Made by a program: the position numbers and the translations under genes. 42,938 nt of DNA from positions 1-42,938 of the forward strand of contig JBMNCR010000115.1 of assembly GCA_049366695.1 (NCBI GenBank). The letters are read 5' to 3'. The DNA comes from JBMNCR01 sp049366695 (GTDB lineage: Bacteria; Bacillota; Clostridia; Eubacteriales; Alkalibacteraceae). Below are positions 1 to 8,337 of the stretch, piece by piece. A model generated the notes under the pieces. The model was given only the letters and a program-made list of their open reading frames with translations, had not been told where the DNA came from and ran no database searches. Positions within the stretch are counted from its first letter, which is position 1, and every line of letters begins with the position of its first letter.

Positions 1-354
1 GATAGTTCAGTAATGTTTTTAATGTCATTCAGAGCGAAGCGAAGAATCTTATTCCCTAGTAACTGCTCTGTACAATTTTGTTTGCGCGGTTTAACCTTGT
101 CTAGAAGGAACATGGTCAAAAGACTGTTATAGCATCTCTCTAGGGTCACAGATCCTTCGTCGCAAGCTCCTCTGGATGACGTAGTAGGGCGTGTTTAACG
201 ATTGTTAGTATTAATCTCCAAAGGAATCCCCAAATCCTAACGGACTAATAAACTATCCTCCCAAACTTAAACTAAATTTAATTGAAACCTAACATAAGTA
301 AAAACTTGAAGGAATATAATTAAATAGATAGTATAAGGAAGGGAGATTTACTTT
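1..354. other. Non-coding region upstream of ugd
   Basis: The first 180 bases are the REP-like repeat. The rest (181-354) is AT-rich and holds no convincing gene. A TATAAT hexamer at 315-320 could be a -10 element for the following gene, but no good -35 sits at the right distance. An AAGGGAG ribosome-binding site at 339-345 serves the TTG start at 355. Confidence 0.6.
24..180. repeat. REP-like inverted repeat pair, left edge of locus
   Basis: Two imperfectly inverted half-sites. One at 24-60 begins GTCATTCAGAG and runs into GAAGAATCTTATTCCCTAG. The other at 140-180 reads CTAGGGTCACAGATCCTTCG and ends GGATGAC. About 79 bases separate them. The right half and its flank match the reverse complement of 42868-42938 over about 70 bases. 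The half-site resembles the GTCATTC...GCGAAGAATCT palindromes dispersed in many bacterial genomes. It is non-coding, and here the half-sites are arranged inside-out relative to the other two copies. Confidence 0.8.
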
Positions 355-1791
355 TTGAAAATAGGTGTTATTGGAGTTGGATACGTAGGGTTAGTTCATG
401 GTGTTGTCCTTGCTGATCAAGGACATCATGTGATATGTGTAGATATCAATATAAAAAAAATAATAAATCTTAATGATGGTATGATACCTATTTATGAGCC
501 TGGACTAGAAGAATTGATAAAAAAAAATATACGTTTGGAAAGACTGACTTTTACTAATGACATAAAACATACAATAAAGAATAGTGATGTCTTATTTGTA
601 GCTGTAGGTACCCCAGCTAAAGAGGATGGAAGTGCCGATTTAAAATATATATTAGAAGTTGCTAAAAATATAGGTGAATACGTAAATGACTATAAAGTTA
701 TAGTAAACAAATCCACAGTTCCTGTTGGTACAGGCAAAATAGTTAAAAATATAATAAGACAAGAAATATTTCAAAGAAATTTGAATATCCAATTTGATGT
801 AGTTTCTAATCCTGAATTCTTAAGAGAAGGAAAGGCATTAGAAGATTGTGAAAAACCTGATAGGGTAGTTATTGGATCAGAAAGCACAAAATCTTTAGAA
901 ATAATGAAGAAAATTTATTTTATGCATATTAATAACAATGTGCCCTTTGTGTATACAAATATAGAAACTGCAGAAATGATAAAATATGCTTCTAATGCAT
1001 TTTTAGCAGTAAAAATCTCATTTATCAATGAGATGGCATTACTTGCAGAGAAAGTTGGTGCAGATGTTGATGTAATTGCTTCAGGGATGGGATTGGACTC
1101 AAGAATTAATTCTAAATTTCTTAGAGCAGGAGCTGGTTATGGTGGAAGTTGTTTTCCGAAAGATACTAAGGCAATAGTAAATGTAGCTAAGAAATACAGC
1201 GAAGAAATGTATGTAATTAATGCTGCTATAAAAGCAAATAATAAACAAAAAATAAAGATGGTTGAAAAAATAAATATGAAGATGGGTAATCTTATAGGCA
1301 AAAAAATAGGAATACTAGGATTATCTTTTAAACCTGATACAGATGATGTGAGAGAAGCACCATCATTAGATATAATTAGAGGGTTAATTAAAAAAGGAGC
1401 ATTAATCAGGGTCTACTGTCCACAAGGAATGAAAGAGGCGCAGAAATATTTAAAAGAAATGAAAAATAATATTGTATTTTGTAATGACGAATACGAAGCA
1501 GTTATGAAGACTGAGGCAATTGTTATAATTACTGAATGGCAACAATTTAATTATTTGAATTTTTCTAAGATTAAAAGCAATATGACTGAAAATTATTTCT
1601 TTGATTTAAGAAATCAATTTGTCAACAATGATAACATAAGGAAATTATTTAAATACTTTTCGGTAGGAAAACCAGTTATTTCAAGTGTAAAGCAAATAAA
1701 TAGAATTGTTGACAATCCTCAGATATCTAAAAAATTGTCACTAGCTATAACTCCTAAAGTCAATATGTTTGATTCAATAAAAAAAATATGA
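355..1791 (+). CDS. ugd: UDP-glucose 6-dehydrogenase family protein
   Basis: A nucleotide-sugar dehydrogenase, most likely oxidising UDP-glucose to UDP-glucuronate with two NAD+ in the cytoplasm to supply an acidic sugar for wall polymers. The N-terminal Rossmann motif GVGYVGL is at residues 7-13. The central domain ends in GYGGSCFPKDT, with the catalytic cysteine at residue 266. The C-terminal UDP-binding domain starts near GILGLSFKPDTDDVREAP. The start is TTG at 355, nine bases after AAGGGAG, because it places the glycine-rich strand right at the N-terminus. At 478 residues it is slightly longer than the usual 440-460, the extra being a C-terminal tail of about 40 residues. UDP-ManNAc or UDP-GalNAc dehydrogenases share this fold, so the substrate is inferred. 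It stands alone, with a terminator directly behind it. Confidence 0.88.
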   Translation: MKIGVIGVGYVGLVHGVVLADQGHHVICVDINIKKIINLNDGMIPIYEPGLEELIKKNIRLERLTFTNDIKHTIKNSDVLFVAVGTPAKEDGSADLKYILEVAKNIGEYVNDYKVIVNKSTVPVGTGKIVKNIIRQEIFQRNLNIQFDVVSNPEFLREGKALEDCEKPDRVVIGSESTKSLEIMKKIYFMHINNNVPFVYTNIETAEMIKYASNAFLAVKISFINEMALLAEKVGADVDVIASGMGLDSRINSKFLRAGAGYGGSCFPKDTKAIVNVAKKYSEEMYVINAAIKANNKQKIKMVEKINMKMGNLIGKKIGILGLSFKPDTDDVREAPSLDIIRGLIKKGALIRVYCPQGMKEAQKYLKEMKNNIVFCNDEYEAVMKTEAIVIITEWQQFNYLNFSKIKSNMTENYFFDLRNQFVNNDNIRKLFKYFSVGKPVISSVKQINRIVDNPQISKKLSLAITPKVNMFDSIKKI

Positions 1792-1804
1792 CATTAGAAT
1801 ACAA

Positions 1805-1841
1805 AAAACTTCACATACATTGTGAAGTTTTAACTTTTTTG
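1805..1841 (+). terminator. Rho-independent terminator after ugd
   Basis: A perfect 11-bp stem, AAAACTTCACA (1805-1815) paired with TGTGAAGTTTT (1821-1831), has a 5-base loop and is followed by AACTTTTTTG. It lies 14 bases after the ugd stop codon and separates ugd from the protease gene. Confidence 0.85.
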
Positions 1842-1850
1842 TAGTATAAT
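1820..1850 (+). promoter_or_regulatory. Possible promoter of the S8 protease gene
   Basis: A perfect -10 hexamer TATAAT lies at 1845-1850, about 30 bases before the start codon. The best upstream hexamer is TTGTGA at 1820-1825 with a long 19-base spacer, inside the terminator stem. The -10 is convincing, the -35 is not. Confidence 0.5.
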
Positions 1851-1880
1851 GAAGCATATAATTGACAATAGGGGGATGAA

Positions 1881-4514
1881 ATGGTAAAATATACTAAAGT
1901 TGCTTTTATTAGTATTACTATGATAATATTACTGTGCTTTTCAAACGTACAAGCATTTCAAATATCTCAAGAAATAGAAGGAAATATTAGTATTGTAGAC
2001 TCTAGTAATATCAATGAGTTCGACGACGAAATTTCGCAAAAAGATATAAGTAATAAAAAGAATGCTAAAAGAAAAGTGAAATCCAGTAATTTAGTTGACA
2101 ATGAAGAATACATAAGTGATAACATTATTATTACATTTCAGAATCGTAGTTTCTTAGAAAAAGCACATATTGACGAAGAAATTGTTGGTGAATATGAATC
2201 ATTAAATTCAATAGTAATTAAAATTCCACAAGATTCAAACATAGAAGAATTAATAGGTAAATATAAAAAAAATGCAGGAGTTATTTCAGTAGAACAAGAA
2301 TATTTGGCTATTCCTTCATTTATACCTGAAGATGAGTATTATTCAAATTTTCAATACAATCTCACATCTATTAATATGGAAGAAGCGTGGGATATTACAA
2401 AAGGTAGTAGTGATGTGGTAATTGCGGTAATTGACACTGGGGTTGGTCCACAAGAAGATTTAAATGGTAAATTGATTAATGGTGCATCTATATTGAGTGG
2501 AGAAATAAAAGTAGATAGTTATCCAGGGGAATTTTCTTATGATGGTGGAGCAAATGATGCTAGTTATTCCTCTACAAACCCCGTATTTCCTCATGGCACA
2601 TCAGTATCTGCGATTATATCTTCGGAAATAAACGCAATTGGAATTGCAGGTATTGCTCCAAATATAAAAATTATGCCAATAAAGGTGTTTGGAGATACTC
2701 AAGGGTTATGTTCTTTTGTAGATGTTGCTTTAGCTATAGAGTGGGCTACAGAGCAAGGAGCGAATATAATTAATTTAAGTTTAGGTGGGGCATATGCACC
2801 TGACGTTTTAAAAGAAAAAATTGATTATGCTTATGACGAAGATGTTATTATCGTTGCCGCCACTGGAAATGATGGGTTAGAGAATATTAATTATCCTGCT
2901 TTATATGATAATGTAATCGCCGTAGGATCGTCAAATGAGAGTGAACAGATTTCAAGTTTTTCTAATTACGGTGGAGAGTTGGATGTAGTTGCTCCGGGAG
3001 AAAATATATTTTTGCCATATATAGGGGACAGAATTAATTCTCAAGGGTTTCTAGCTCAGAGTGGGACATCTTTTTCCTCGCCAACAGTTGCTGCAATAGC
3101 TGGGTTAGTTAAGAGTAAATATCCATCTTTGTCAAACTTTCAAATACAGCAAATACTGTATACCTCGGCTAAAGATATTACTCAAATAGCAGGTTGGGAT
3201 ATTGATAGTGGTTTTGGTCGTGTAGATGCTTTTGCAGCACTTAATTTAGCTTCAGATACTAGTATCTGGGACAATAACGATACAATGGCTACTGCTAAGA
3301 CTATTGATAATAATGAAAAAATTACTGGGAATCTGTATCCTGCACGAGATGGTGATGCGTATAAGATCAACATAACAAAATCAGGAAATATTAAAATATC
3401 TGTGGACTCTCCTAGTGAAAATGATTTAGTTTTGTTGTTAACCGATTCTAATGGGAACTTAGTTGAATATATAGACGATTTTGACTCAGGTAGTTCAGAA
3501 TTTATGGATGTTTATTTAGAAAATAAAGGTACATATTATTTATGGGTTTTTGATTATTATGGAAATTACAGTGAAAGTACATATAACTTGGTAATGAACC
3601 CTGTTAATGCAGGTGAAATTAGCAGAAATTCAGGAAGTAATAGATGGGAAACTTCATCACTTATTAGTCAAGATGGTTGGGTACAATCAGATAGTATCGT
3701 ACTAGCGTATGGGATGAATTTTCCAGACGCTTTGGCGGGAGCACCATTGGCAAAGGCACTTGATGCACCATTATTATTGACAGATAAAGATACTATACCT
3801 ATATCTACAATGGATGAAATACAAAGGTTAAATGCACAAAATATATACTTATTAGGTGGAGAATTAGTAATAAGTAGTGAAATAGAAAATACCCTAATAT
3901 CTATGGGATATACTGTGAAAAGAGTATACGGAAATAATAGGTGTGCAACTGCAATTAAGATTGGTGAAGAACTGAGGGAAATAAATACGTCGGATACTGC
4001 AGTTTTAGCATATGGATTTAATTATCCTGATGCCCTTAGTATTAGTAGTATTGCAGCCGAAAAAGGTTGGCCAATACTTTTTACCGATTCTAACACATTA
4101 CAAAATGACACTAAGAATGCACTTGGCAGTTGGAATATCAGCAATGTAATAATCGTTGGGGGGAGCCTAGTGATAGATTCTCAAATCGAAAATCAGTTAG
4201 AGCAAATGGGTATAGCAGTTGAAAGAATTGCTGGCAAAAATAGATTAGACACTAATATTAAAATTTTACAAAGATTTAAATCTACTACTGATGGAGTACT
4301 TATAGCGACAGGTTTTAATTTTCCTGATGCATTATCAGGGGGGGCCCTGGGAGCAAAATTTAAGTATCCGGTAGTGTTGGTAAAAAAAGATGACGCCACT
4401 GATGCAGTATTAAATTATGTAGCATCAAGTGGTGTAGATAGAAGTATTATACTTGGTGGAACTTTAGCAGTACAAAACAATGTGAAAGATCAAATAGCAG
4501 GAGAAATACAGTAA
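1881..4514 (+). CDS. Secreted S8 (subtilisin-like) serine protease with three CWB2 wall-binding repeats
   Basis: An exported, wall-anchored serine protease of 877 residues. The order is: signal peptide (about 1-26, ending VQA), an inhibitor-like propeptide (about 70-145), the S8 catalytic domain (about 155-455), a PPC-like beta domain (about 465-575), and three CWB2 repeats (about 582-676, 680-776, 780-877). The catalytic triad is complete: Asp185 in AVIDTGV, His238 in PHGTSVSA and Ser397 in GTSFSSP. The oxyanion Asn330 is in ATGND. The start ATG at 1881 follows GGGGG by five bases. It should process surface proteins or peptides outside the cell, with CWB2 holding it on a wall glycopolymer. 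The natural substrate is unknown. The paralogue at 8338 shares the whole architecture but lacks key catalytic residues. Confidence 0.93.
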   Translation: MVKYTKVAFISITMIILLCFSNVQAFQISQEIEGNISIVDSSNINEFDDEISQKDISNKKNAKRKVKSSNLVDNEEYISDNIIITFQNRSFLEKAHIDEEIVGEYESLNSIVIKIPQDSNIEELIGKYKKNAGVISVEQEYLAIPSFIPEDEYYSNFQYNLTSINMEEAWDITKGSSDVVIAVIDTGVGPQEDLNGKLINGASILSGEIKVDSYPGEFSYDGGANDASYSSTNPVFPHGTSVSAIISSEINAIGIAGIAPNIKIMPIKVFGDTQGLCSFVDVALAIEWATEQGANIINLSLGGAYAPDVLKEKIDYAYDEDVIIVAATGNDGLENINYPALYDNVIAVGSSNESEQISSFSNYGGELDVVAPGENIFLPYIGDRINSQGFLAQSGTSFSSPTVAAIAGLVKSKYPSLSNFQIQQILYTSAKDITQIAGWDIDSGFGRVDAFAALNLASDTSIWDNNDTMATAKTIDNNEKITGNLYPARDGDAYKINITKSGNIKISVDSPSENDLVLLLTDSNGNLVEYIDDFDSGSSEFMDVYLENKGTYYLWVFDYYGNYSESTYNLVMNPVNAGEISRNSGSNRWETSSLISQDGWVQSDSIVLAYGMNFPDALAGAPLAKALDAPLLLTDKDTIPISTMDEIQRLNAQNIYLLGGELVISSEIENTLISMGYTVKRVYGNNRCATAIKIGEELREINTSDTAVLAYGFNYPDALSISSIAAEKGWPILFTDSNTLQNDTKNALGSWNISNVIIVGGSLVIDSQIENQLEQMGIAVERIAGKNRLDTNIKILQRFKSTTDGVLIATGFNFPDALSGGALGAKFKYPVVLVKKDDATDAVLNYVASSGVDRSIILGGTLAVQNNVKDQIAGEIQ

Positions 4515-4545
4515 ATATTACCACGTTATTTTATCTTCTGATAAT

Positions 4546-4574
4546 TTGACACCTACATTTTCAGATAATATAAT
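4546..4574 (+). promoter_or_regulatory. Consensus sigma-A promoter of the glucosaminidase gene
   Basis: A perfect -35 TTGACA (4546-4551), a 17-base spacer and a perfect -10 TATAAT (4569-4574). Transcription would start near 4581. This supports ATG 4604 over ATG 4592, since only the former leaves room for a ribosome-binding site in the leader. Confidence 0.9.
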
Positions 4575-4603
4575 TAAAATAAGAATAAAAAATGGGGGAA
4601 AAA

Positions 4604-7420
4604 ATGAAGAATAAAGTCTGTTTAATTTTTACATTAGCTATCATGGTTGTGTTAATGTTGATTTCTCCGGTTTCTGCTTTGTCTATAGAAGAAAAGGAGA
4701 AAGATGTATTTGAAGATCAAAATGTTATTGTTAAAGAACAATTAGAAAATGAAGCGCAGGAGGTATTTGATTCTATTAATGAATCAAAAAATGAAAACAT
4801 GACAACCTTAGCTATAACACCTTCCTTTACAGTTGCTATAGCTAATACGGATGGTTCATTCCACAACGTAAGTACTTTTAATAACTTTACTGATGCCAAA
4901 AATTCTATGAATACTAATTCTAACGAAAATGCAGTAGTATTAAATGACAATCGTAGCATCGGAAATCAGGTTGTTGCTATGAAAGATGGTATTGTCAGAT
5001 TAGCGGGAGAAAAAAAAGGTAAGGCTGTTGTGACTTTTGGGAATACATATGTTAATAATGGTAATGCTGCATATTACTATGATAGTAGCGGATCTACTGT
5101 GAAAATAGGAATTTCTGGAGAAGTAAGTACTGTAAACGATACTTCAATTGATGGAAAGAAAGTATATGGTATAGAACTTGTAGAACTTATACCTAGAGCA
5201 CATGTGACTCATCAATCATACTATACGAAGAATAGCAATAAAGAACTTGTTCACTATGTTGCAATGTATAAATATGACGGTAAAGATAAAGAATGGAAAT
5301 GGGTATATGAAACTTTTACTATTTGTCAAGCTCCATCATTTATGTCAGAAGGTACAAAATATTATAGTATGGACGGACAAAAATTTTATAGTGATAATAA
5401 ATTAGTAAATCTTAAAGGAACATTTTACCCTTACTATAAATTCTTAACTTTTAGATCTAAGACAAGTTATACCACGCAGCAGTTAAATAGTTATATTGCT
5501 TCATGGAATAAATCAGATAGTGTATTGAATGGGAGAGGTTCTGCTTTTATTAATGCACAAAATGAATTTGGCGTTAATGCAGCTTTATTATTGGCATTTG
5601 CTGTCCACGAAAGTGGATATGGAACAAGTCCAATAGCAAAAGATAAGAACAATTTATTTGGGGTTAATGCAACCGATAGTAACCCATATGGAAATGCAAA
5701 TACATATAATTCTGTAGAGGATAGTATATATTCACAAGCAGATTGCGTTATCTCCCGAGCATATACTGATGCTATATTAGATAGCAGATATTTTGGAGCT
5801 AATGTTGGTAATAAAAATGCTGGTATGAATGTAAAATATGCTTCAGATCCATATTGGGGAGAGAAAATTGCTGGTCATATGTATAGATTAGATAAATACT
5901 TAGGTAATAAAGATAATAATAAATACCAGTTAGCTTTATCAAATAGTGTTACTTATGCTAGAACACAGGCGTCAACAAGTGCAAAATCAGTTTATAAATT
6001 AGCTGTAAAAGAGTATAGTTATCCAGCAGGCATACCTGTATTGATTGTTAATAGTAGCAATGGTTGGTATAAAATACAATCCGATATGGGAATGGATACT
6101 AATGGGGTTGCAAAGTATGATTATAAATACAATTATAAAATTAGCAAGGCATATGTAAAAGCATCAGATTTTACATTAATCAACAATTCTTCTCAGTGTA
6201 AAGATCCTGCTGATGAGGGGATGTATTTAAAAGGTATCTCATTAAGTACTGGTAGTGTTAGCCCAAGTTTTAGTAACTACAATACTAACTATACTGTCAA
6301 CGTGGACAACTTGAAATATCAAATTACAGTTTCACCAAATTTAGATGAAGCGGCTACCTCGTATAAACTTAAAAATAGCGATGGTAGTGTAATAAGTAAT
6401 CCAGTGAATCTTAATGTGGGAACAAATGTTATTGATATTGAAGTAACCAATAAAGATGGGTCACAACAAAACTATAAAGTAACAATAAAAAGATCAATGA
6501 ACATAAATATATCAACAGGGTTAAAACGATTGTCTGGATCTAATAGGTGGGATACATCGTCACTAATTGCAGATTATGGTTGGGCAGTTACTAATAGTAT
6601 TGTACTTGCCAGTGGAGTTAATTTCCCCGATGCACTTGCAGCTGCACCATTTGCATTTAAAATAGATGCGCCATTGATACTCACAGAAAAAGGATCTATA
6701 CCAAAAGAAACAATGGATACAATAAATAAATTAAAACCAAAAACTATATATGTATTAGGTGGACCAATTGCTATAAAGGATTCCGTTGTAAATCAATTGA
6801 AATCTAATGGTTATACAGTTGAAAGAGTATATGGTACAAATAGGTTTGGAACGGCGGTAGCTATAGGAAATCAACTAAGACAACGTACACAATTTACAAC
6901 AGCTATACTTGCATATGGAATGAACTATCCAGATGCATTAAGTGTAAATAGTGTGGCATCATCTAATGGCTACCCGGTATTATTTACAGAAAAAGAATCA
7001 TTGCCAGAAGAGACGAAAAATGCTTTAAAATCTTGGGGTATAAAGAATGTAAAGGTAGTTGGGGGAACTTTGGTAGTGCGTGAAAACGTGGTAAATGAGT
7101 TGAAAAGCATGGGTATAAGTGTTGAAAGAATCTATGGAAGTAATAGAATAAATACTTCTCTAGCAATAGCAAATAGGTTTTATCCTACAAGTACTGGTGT
7201 TATTATTTCAACAGGCTTTAAATATACAGATGCGTTATCAGGGGGACCGTTTGCAGCGAAAGCAAATCAGCCAATATTGTTGGTTGAAAAAGATAAGGTA
7301 TCACAAGGAGTTTTGGATTATATCAAAAACAATAAAGTTAATAAAGTTACAATTTTAGGCGGACCTTTAGCTGTAAGTGAAAATGTAAAAAAACAAATAG
7401 AAAACGCTATGACAAAGTAA
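4604..7420 (+). CDS. Wall-anchored N-acetylglucosaminidase with three CWB2 repeats
   Basis: An exported peptidoglycan hydrolase of 938 residues. The start is ATG 4604, placed five bases after GGGGG; an upstream in-frame ATG at 4592 would have no ribosome-binding site. Domains are a signal peptide (about 1-26, ending VSA), a long N-terminal region of unclear fold, a glucosaminidase domain (about 300-440) with the likely catalytic Glu336 in VHESGYGTS and the downstream NNLFGVNA motif, an SH3-like stretch (about 445-530), a cadherin-like beta-sandwich (about 540-630, resembling PF12733), and three CWB2 repeats (from about 640, 740 and 841). It would cleave the glycan strands of peptidoglycan during wall turnover or separation. 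It has its own strong promoter and no operon partner. The family call is firm; the exact bond cut is inferred. Confidence 0.92.
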   Translation: MKNKVCLIFTLAIMVVLMLISPVSALSIEEKEKDVFEDQNVIVKEQLENEAQEVFDSINESKNENMTTLAITPSFTVAIANTDGSFHNVSTFNNFTDAKNSMNTNSNENAVVLNDNRSIGNQVVAMKDGIVRLAGEKKGKAVVTFGNTYVNNGNAAYYYDSSGSTVKIGISGEVSTVNDTSIDGKKVYGIELVELIPRAHVTHQSYYTKNSNKELVHYVAMYKYDGKDKEWKWVYETFTICQAPSFMSEGTKYYSMDGQKFYSDNKLVNLKGTFYPYYKFLTFRSKTSYTTQQLNSYIASWNKSDSVLNGRGSAFINAQNEFGVNAALLLAFAVHESGYGTSPIAKDKNNLFGVNATDSNPYGNANTYNSVEDSIYSQADCVISRAYTDAILDSRYFGANVGNKNAGMNVKYASDPYWGEKIAGHMYRLDKYLGNKDNNKYQLALSNSVTYARTQASTSAKSVYKLAVKEYSYPAGIPVLIVNSSNGWYKIQSDMGMDTNGVAKYDYKYNYKISKAYVKASDFTLINNSSQCKDPADEGMYLKGISLSTGSVSPSFSNYNTNYTVNVDNLKYQITVSPNLDEAATSYKLKNSDGSVISNPVNLNVGTNVIDIEVTNKDGSQQNYKVTIKRSMNINISTGLKRLSGSNRWDTSSLIADYGWAVTNSIVLASGVNFPDALAAAPFAFKIDAPLILTEKGSIPKETMDTINKLKPKTIYVLGGPIAIKDSVVNQLKSNGYTVERVYGTNRFGTAVAIGNQLRQRTQFTTAILAYGMNYPDALSVNSVASSNGYPVLFTEKESLPEETKNALKSWGIKNVKVVGGTLVVRENVVNELKSMGISVERIYGSNRINTSLAIANRFYPTSTGVIISTGFKYTDALSGGPFAAKANQPILLVEKDKVSQGVLDYIKNNKVNKVTILGGPLAVSENVKKQIENAMTK

Positions 7421-7743
7421 ATTAATACTTAGTTAGTTTCCGTCGTTGTTAGAATAATTATTATAAAAAAATGATAAGTAAATTTCAATAGAAGGAACTA
7501 AAAAAGTGAAGTAAATACTTTTTTTATAGTATGGTATAAAAATTTATTCGCTTTTTTAGTTTGTTTTTATTTATGTTAGAAGTATATAATAAAAATACGG
7601 GGCAAAAATTAACAGCTTTTAAAATATAAAATATTATAAACAAAATTATAACTATATTAGAATATATTGCATAAAATTAAAATGCAGTAAAAAATTATTG
7701 ATAAATAATTACGCTTAAATACAATAATGGCAAAGGAAATATA
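7421..7743. other. Intergenic region between glucosaminidase and vanZ-like genes
   Basis: A 323-base AT-rich stretch with no reading frame worth calling. It contains a weak terminator-like hairpin at 7500-7525 and, near its right end, an AAGGAA ribosome-binding site for the vanZ-like gene. I see nothing else in it. Confidence 0.6.
7500..7525 (+). terminator. Weak terminator-like hairpin after the glucosaminidase
   Basis: AAAAAAGT (7500-7507) can pair with ACTTTTTTT (7517-7525) around a 9-base loop, giving a T-rich 3' arm 80 bases after the stop. The stem is almost all A-T, so confidence is limited. Confidence 0.35.
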
Positions 7744-8184
7744 ATGAAAAAAATTAATAAAAAGTATTTAACAGTTACAATATTATGGATGAGTCTAATA
7801 TTTTATCTTTCTTCGCAAACGGGTGGTCAATCAGGAGGATTATCATCTCAAATACTTGTCAATCTAAGGTTAGTTACAATAAAGGATGTATTAACACATT
7901 CATCGAGATATTTAATGTATCAAAGTATAATCAGAACTGGAGCGCATTTTACGGAGTATTTTATCCTAGGCATACTGCTAGTAAAGACATTTACATATAA
8001 AAAAAGTATATGTATAAAGACAGGGGTAATTTTTCTGATAGGAGCATTATATGCTGTTTCAGATGAAATACACCAATACTTTGTACCAGAGAGAAGTATG
8101 CAATTTGAAGATGTTTTTATTGATATTATGGGTGTATTAGTAGGTATTTATTTTTGTAAGATGTTTAATAAGAATTATAAGTAA
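7744..8184 (+). CDS. VanZ-like family membrane protein
   Basis: A 146-residue integral membrane protein of the VanZ-like family (PF04892). Visible hallmarks are the first helix leading into FYLSSQTGGQSG, a helix with HFTEYFILG, the signature ALYAVSDEIHQYFVPERS followed by EDVFIDIMG, and a final helix. Four membrane segments fit the family. VanZ from the vancomycin cluster gives low-level teicoplanin resistance, but most chromosomal members have no assigned role. An AAGGAA site precedes the ATG. The position among wall hydrolase genes suggests an envelope role, which is inference. No resistance genes are nearby, so it should not be read as a resistance determinant. Confidence 0.85.
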   Translation: MKKINKKYLTVTILWMSLIFYLSSQTGGQSGGLSSQILVNLRLVTIKDVLTHSSRYLMYQSIIRTGAHFTEYFILGILLVKTFTYKKSICIKTGVIFLIGALYAVSDEIHQYFVPERSMQFEDVFIDIMGVLVGIYFCKMFNKNYK

Positions 8185-8239
8185 GCTTTTGTTAAAATTT
8201 ATGTCTACTCCATTAAGAAATATGAAATTTAATTTATCA

Positions 8240-8268
8240 TTCTAAGAAATTATATTATACTTTATAAT
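8240..8268 (+). promoter_or_regulatory. Possible promoter of the pseudoprotease gene
   Basis: TATAAT at 8263-8268 with TTCTAA 17 bases upstream (8240-8245). The -35 is poor, but the same TTCTAA-17-TATAAT combination precedes the LCP gene on the other strand. A leader of about 60 bases would follow. Confidence 0.4.
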
Positions 8269-8337
8269 ATATAAAGATAATGAGCAGTTTAGTTATTGTT
8301 ATTTACTGCAATAGTATTAAGGGGGATGCATTTTGTT

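Noticed and set aside
7744..8184. Glycopeptide-resistance gene
   Set aside because: VanZ-like proteins are widespread; no vanHAX or regulators are nearby.
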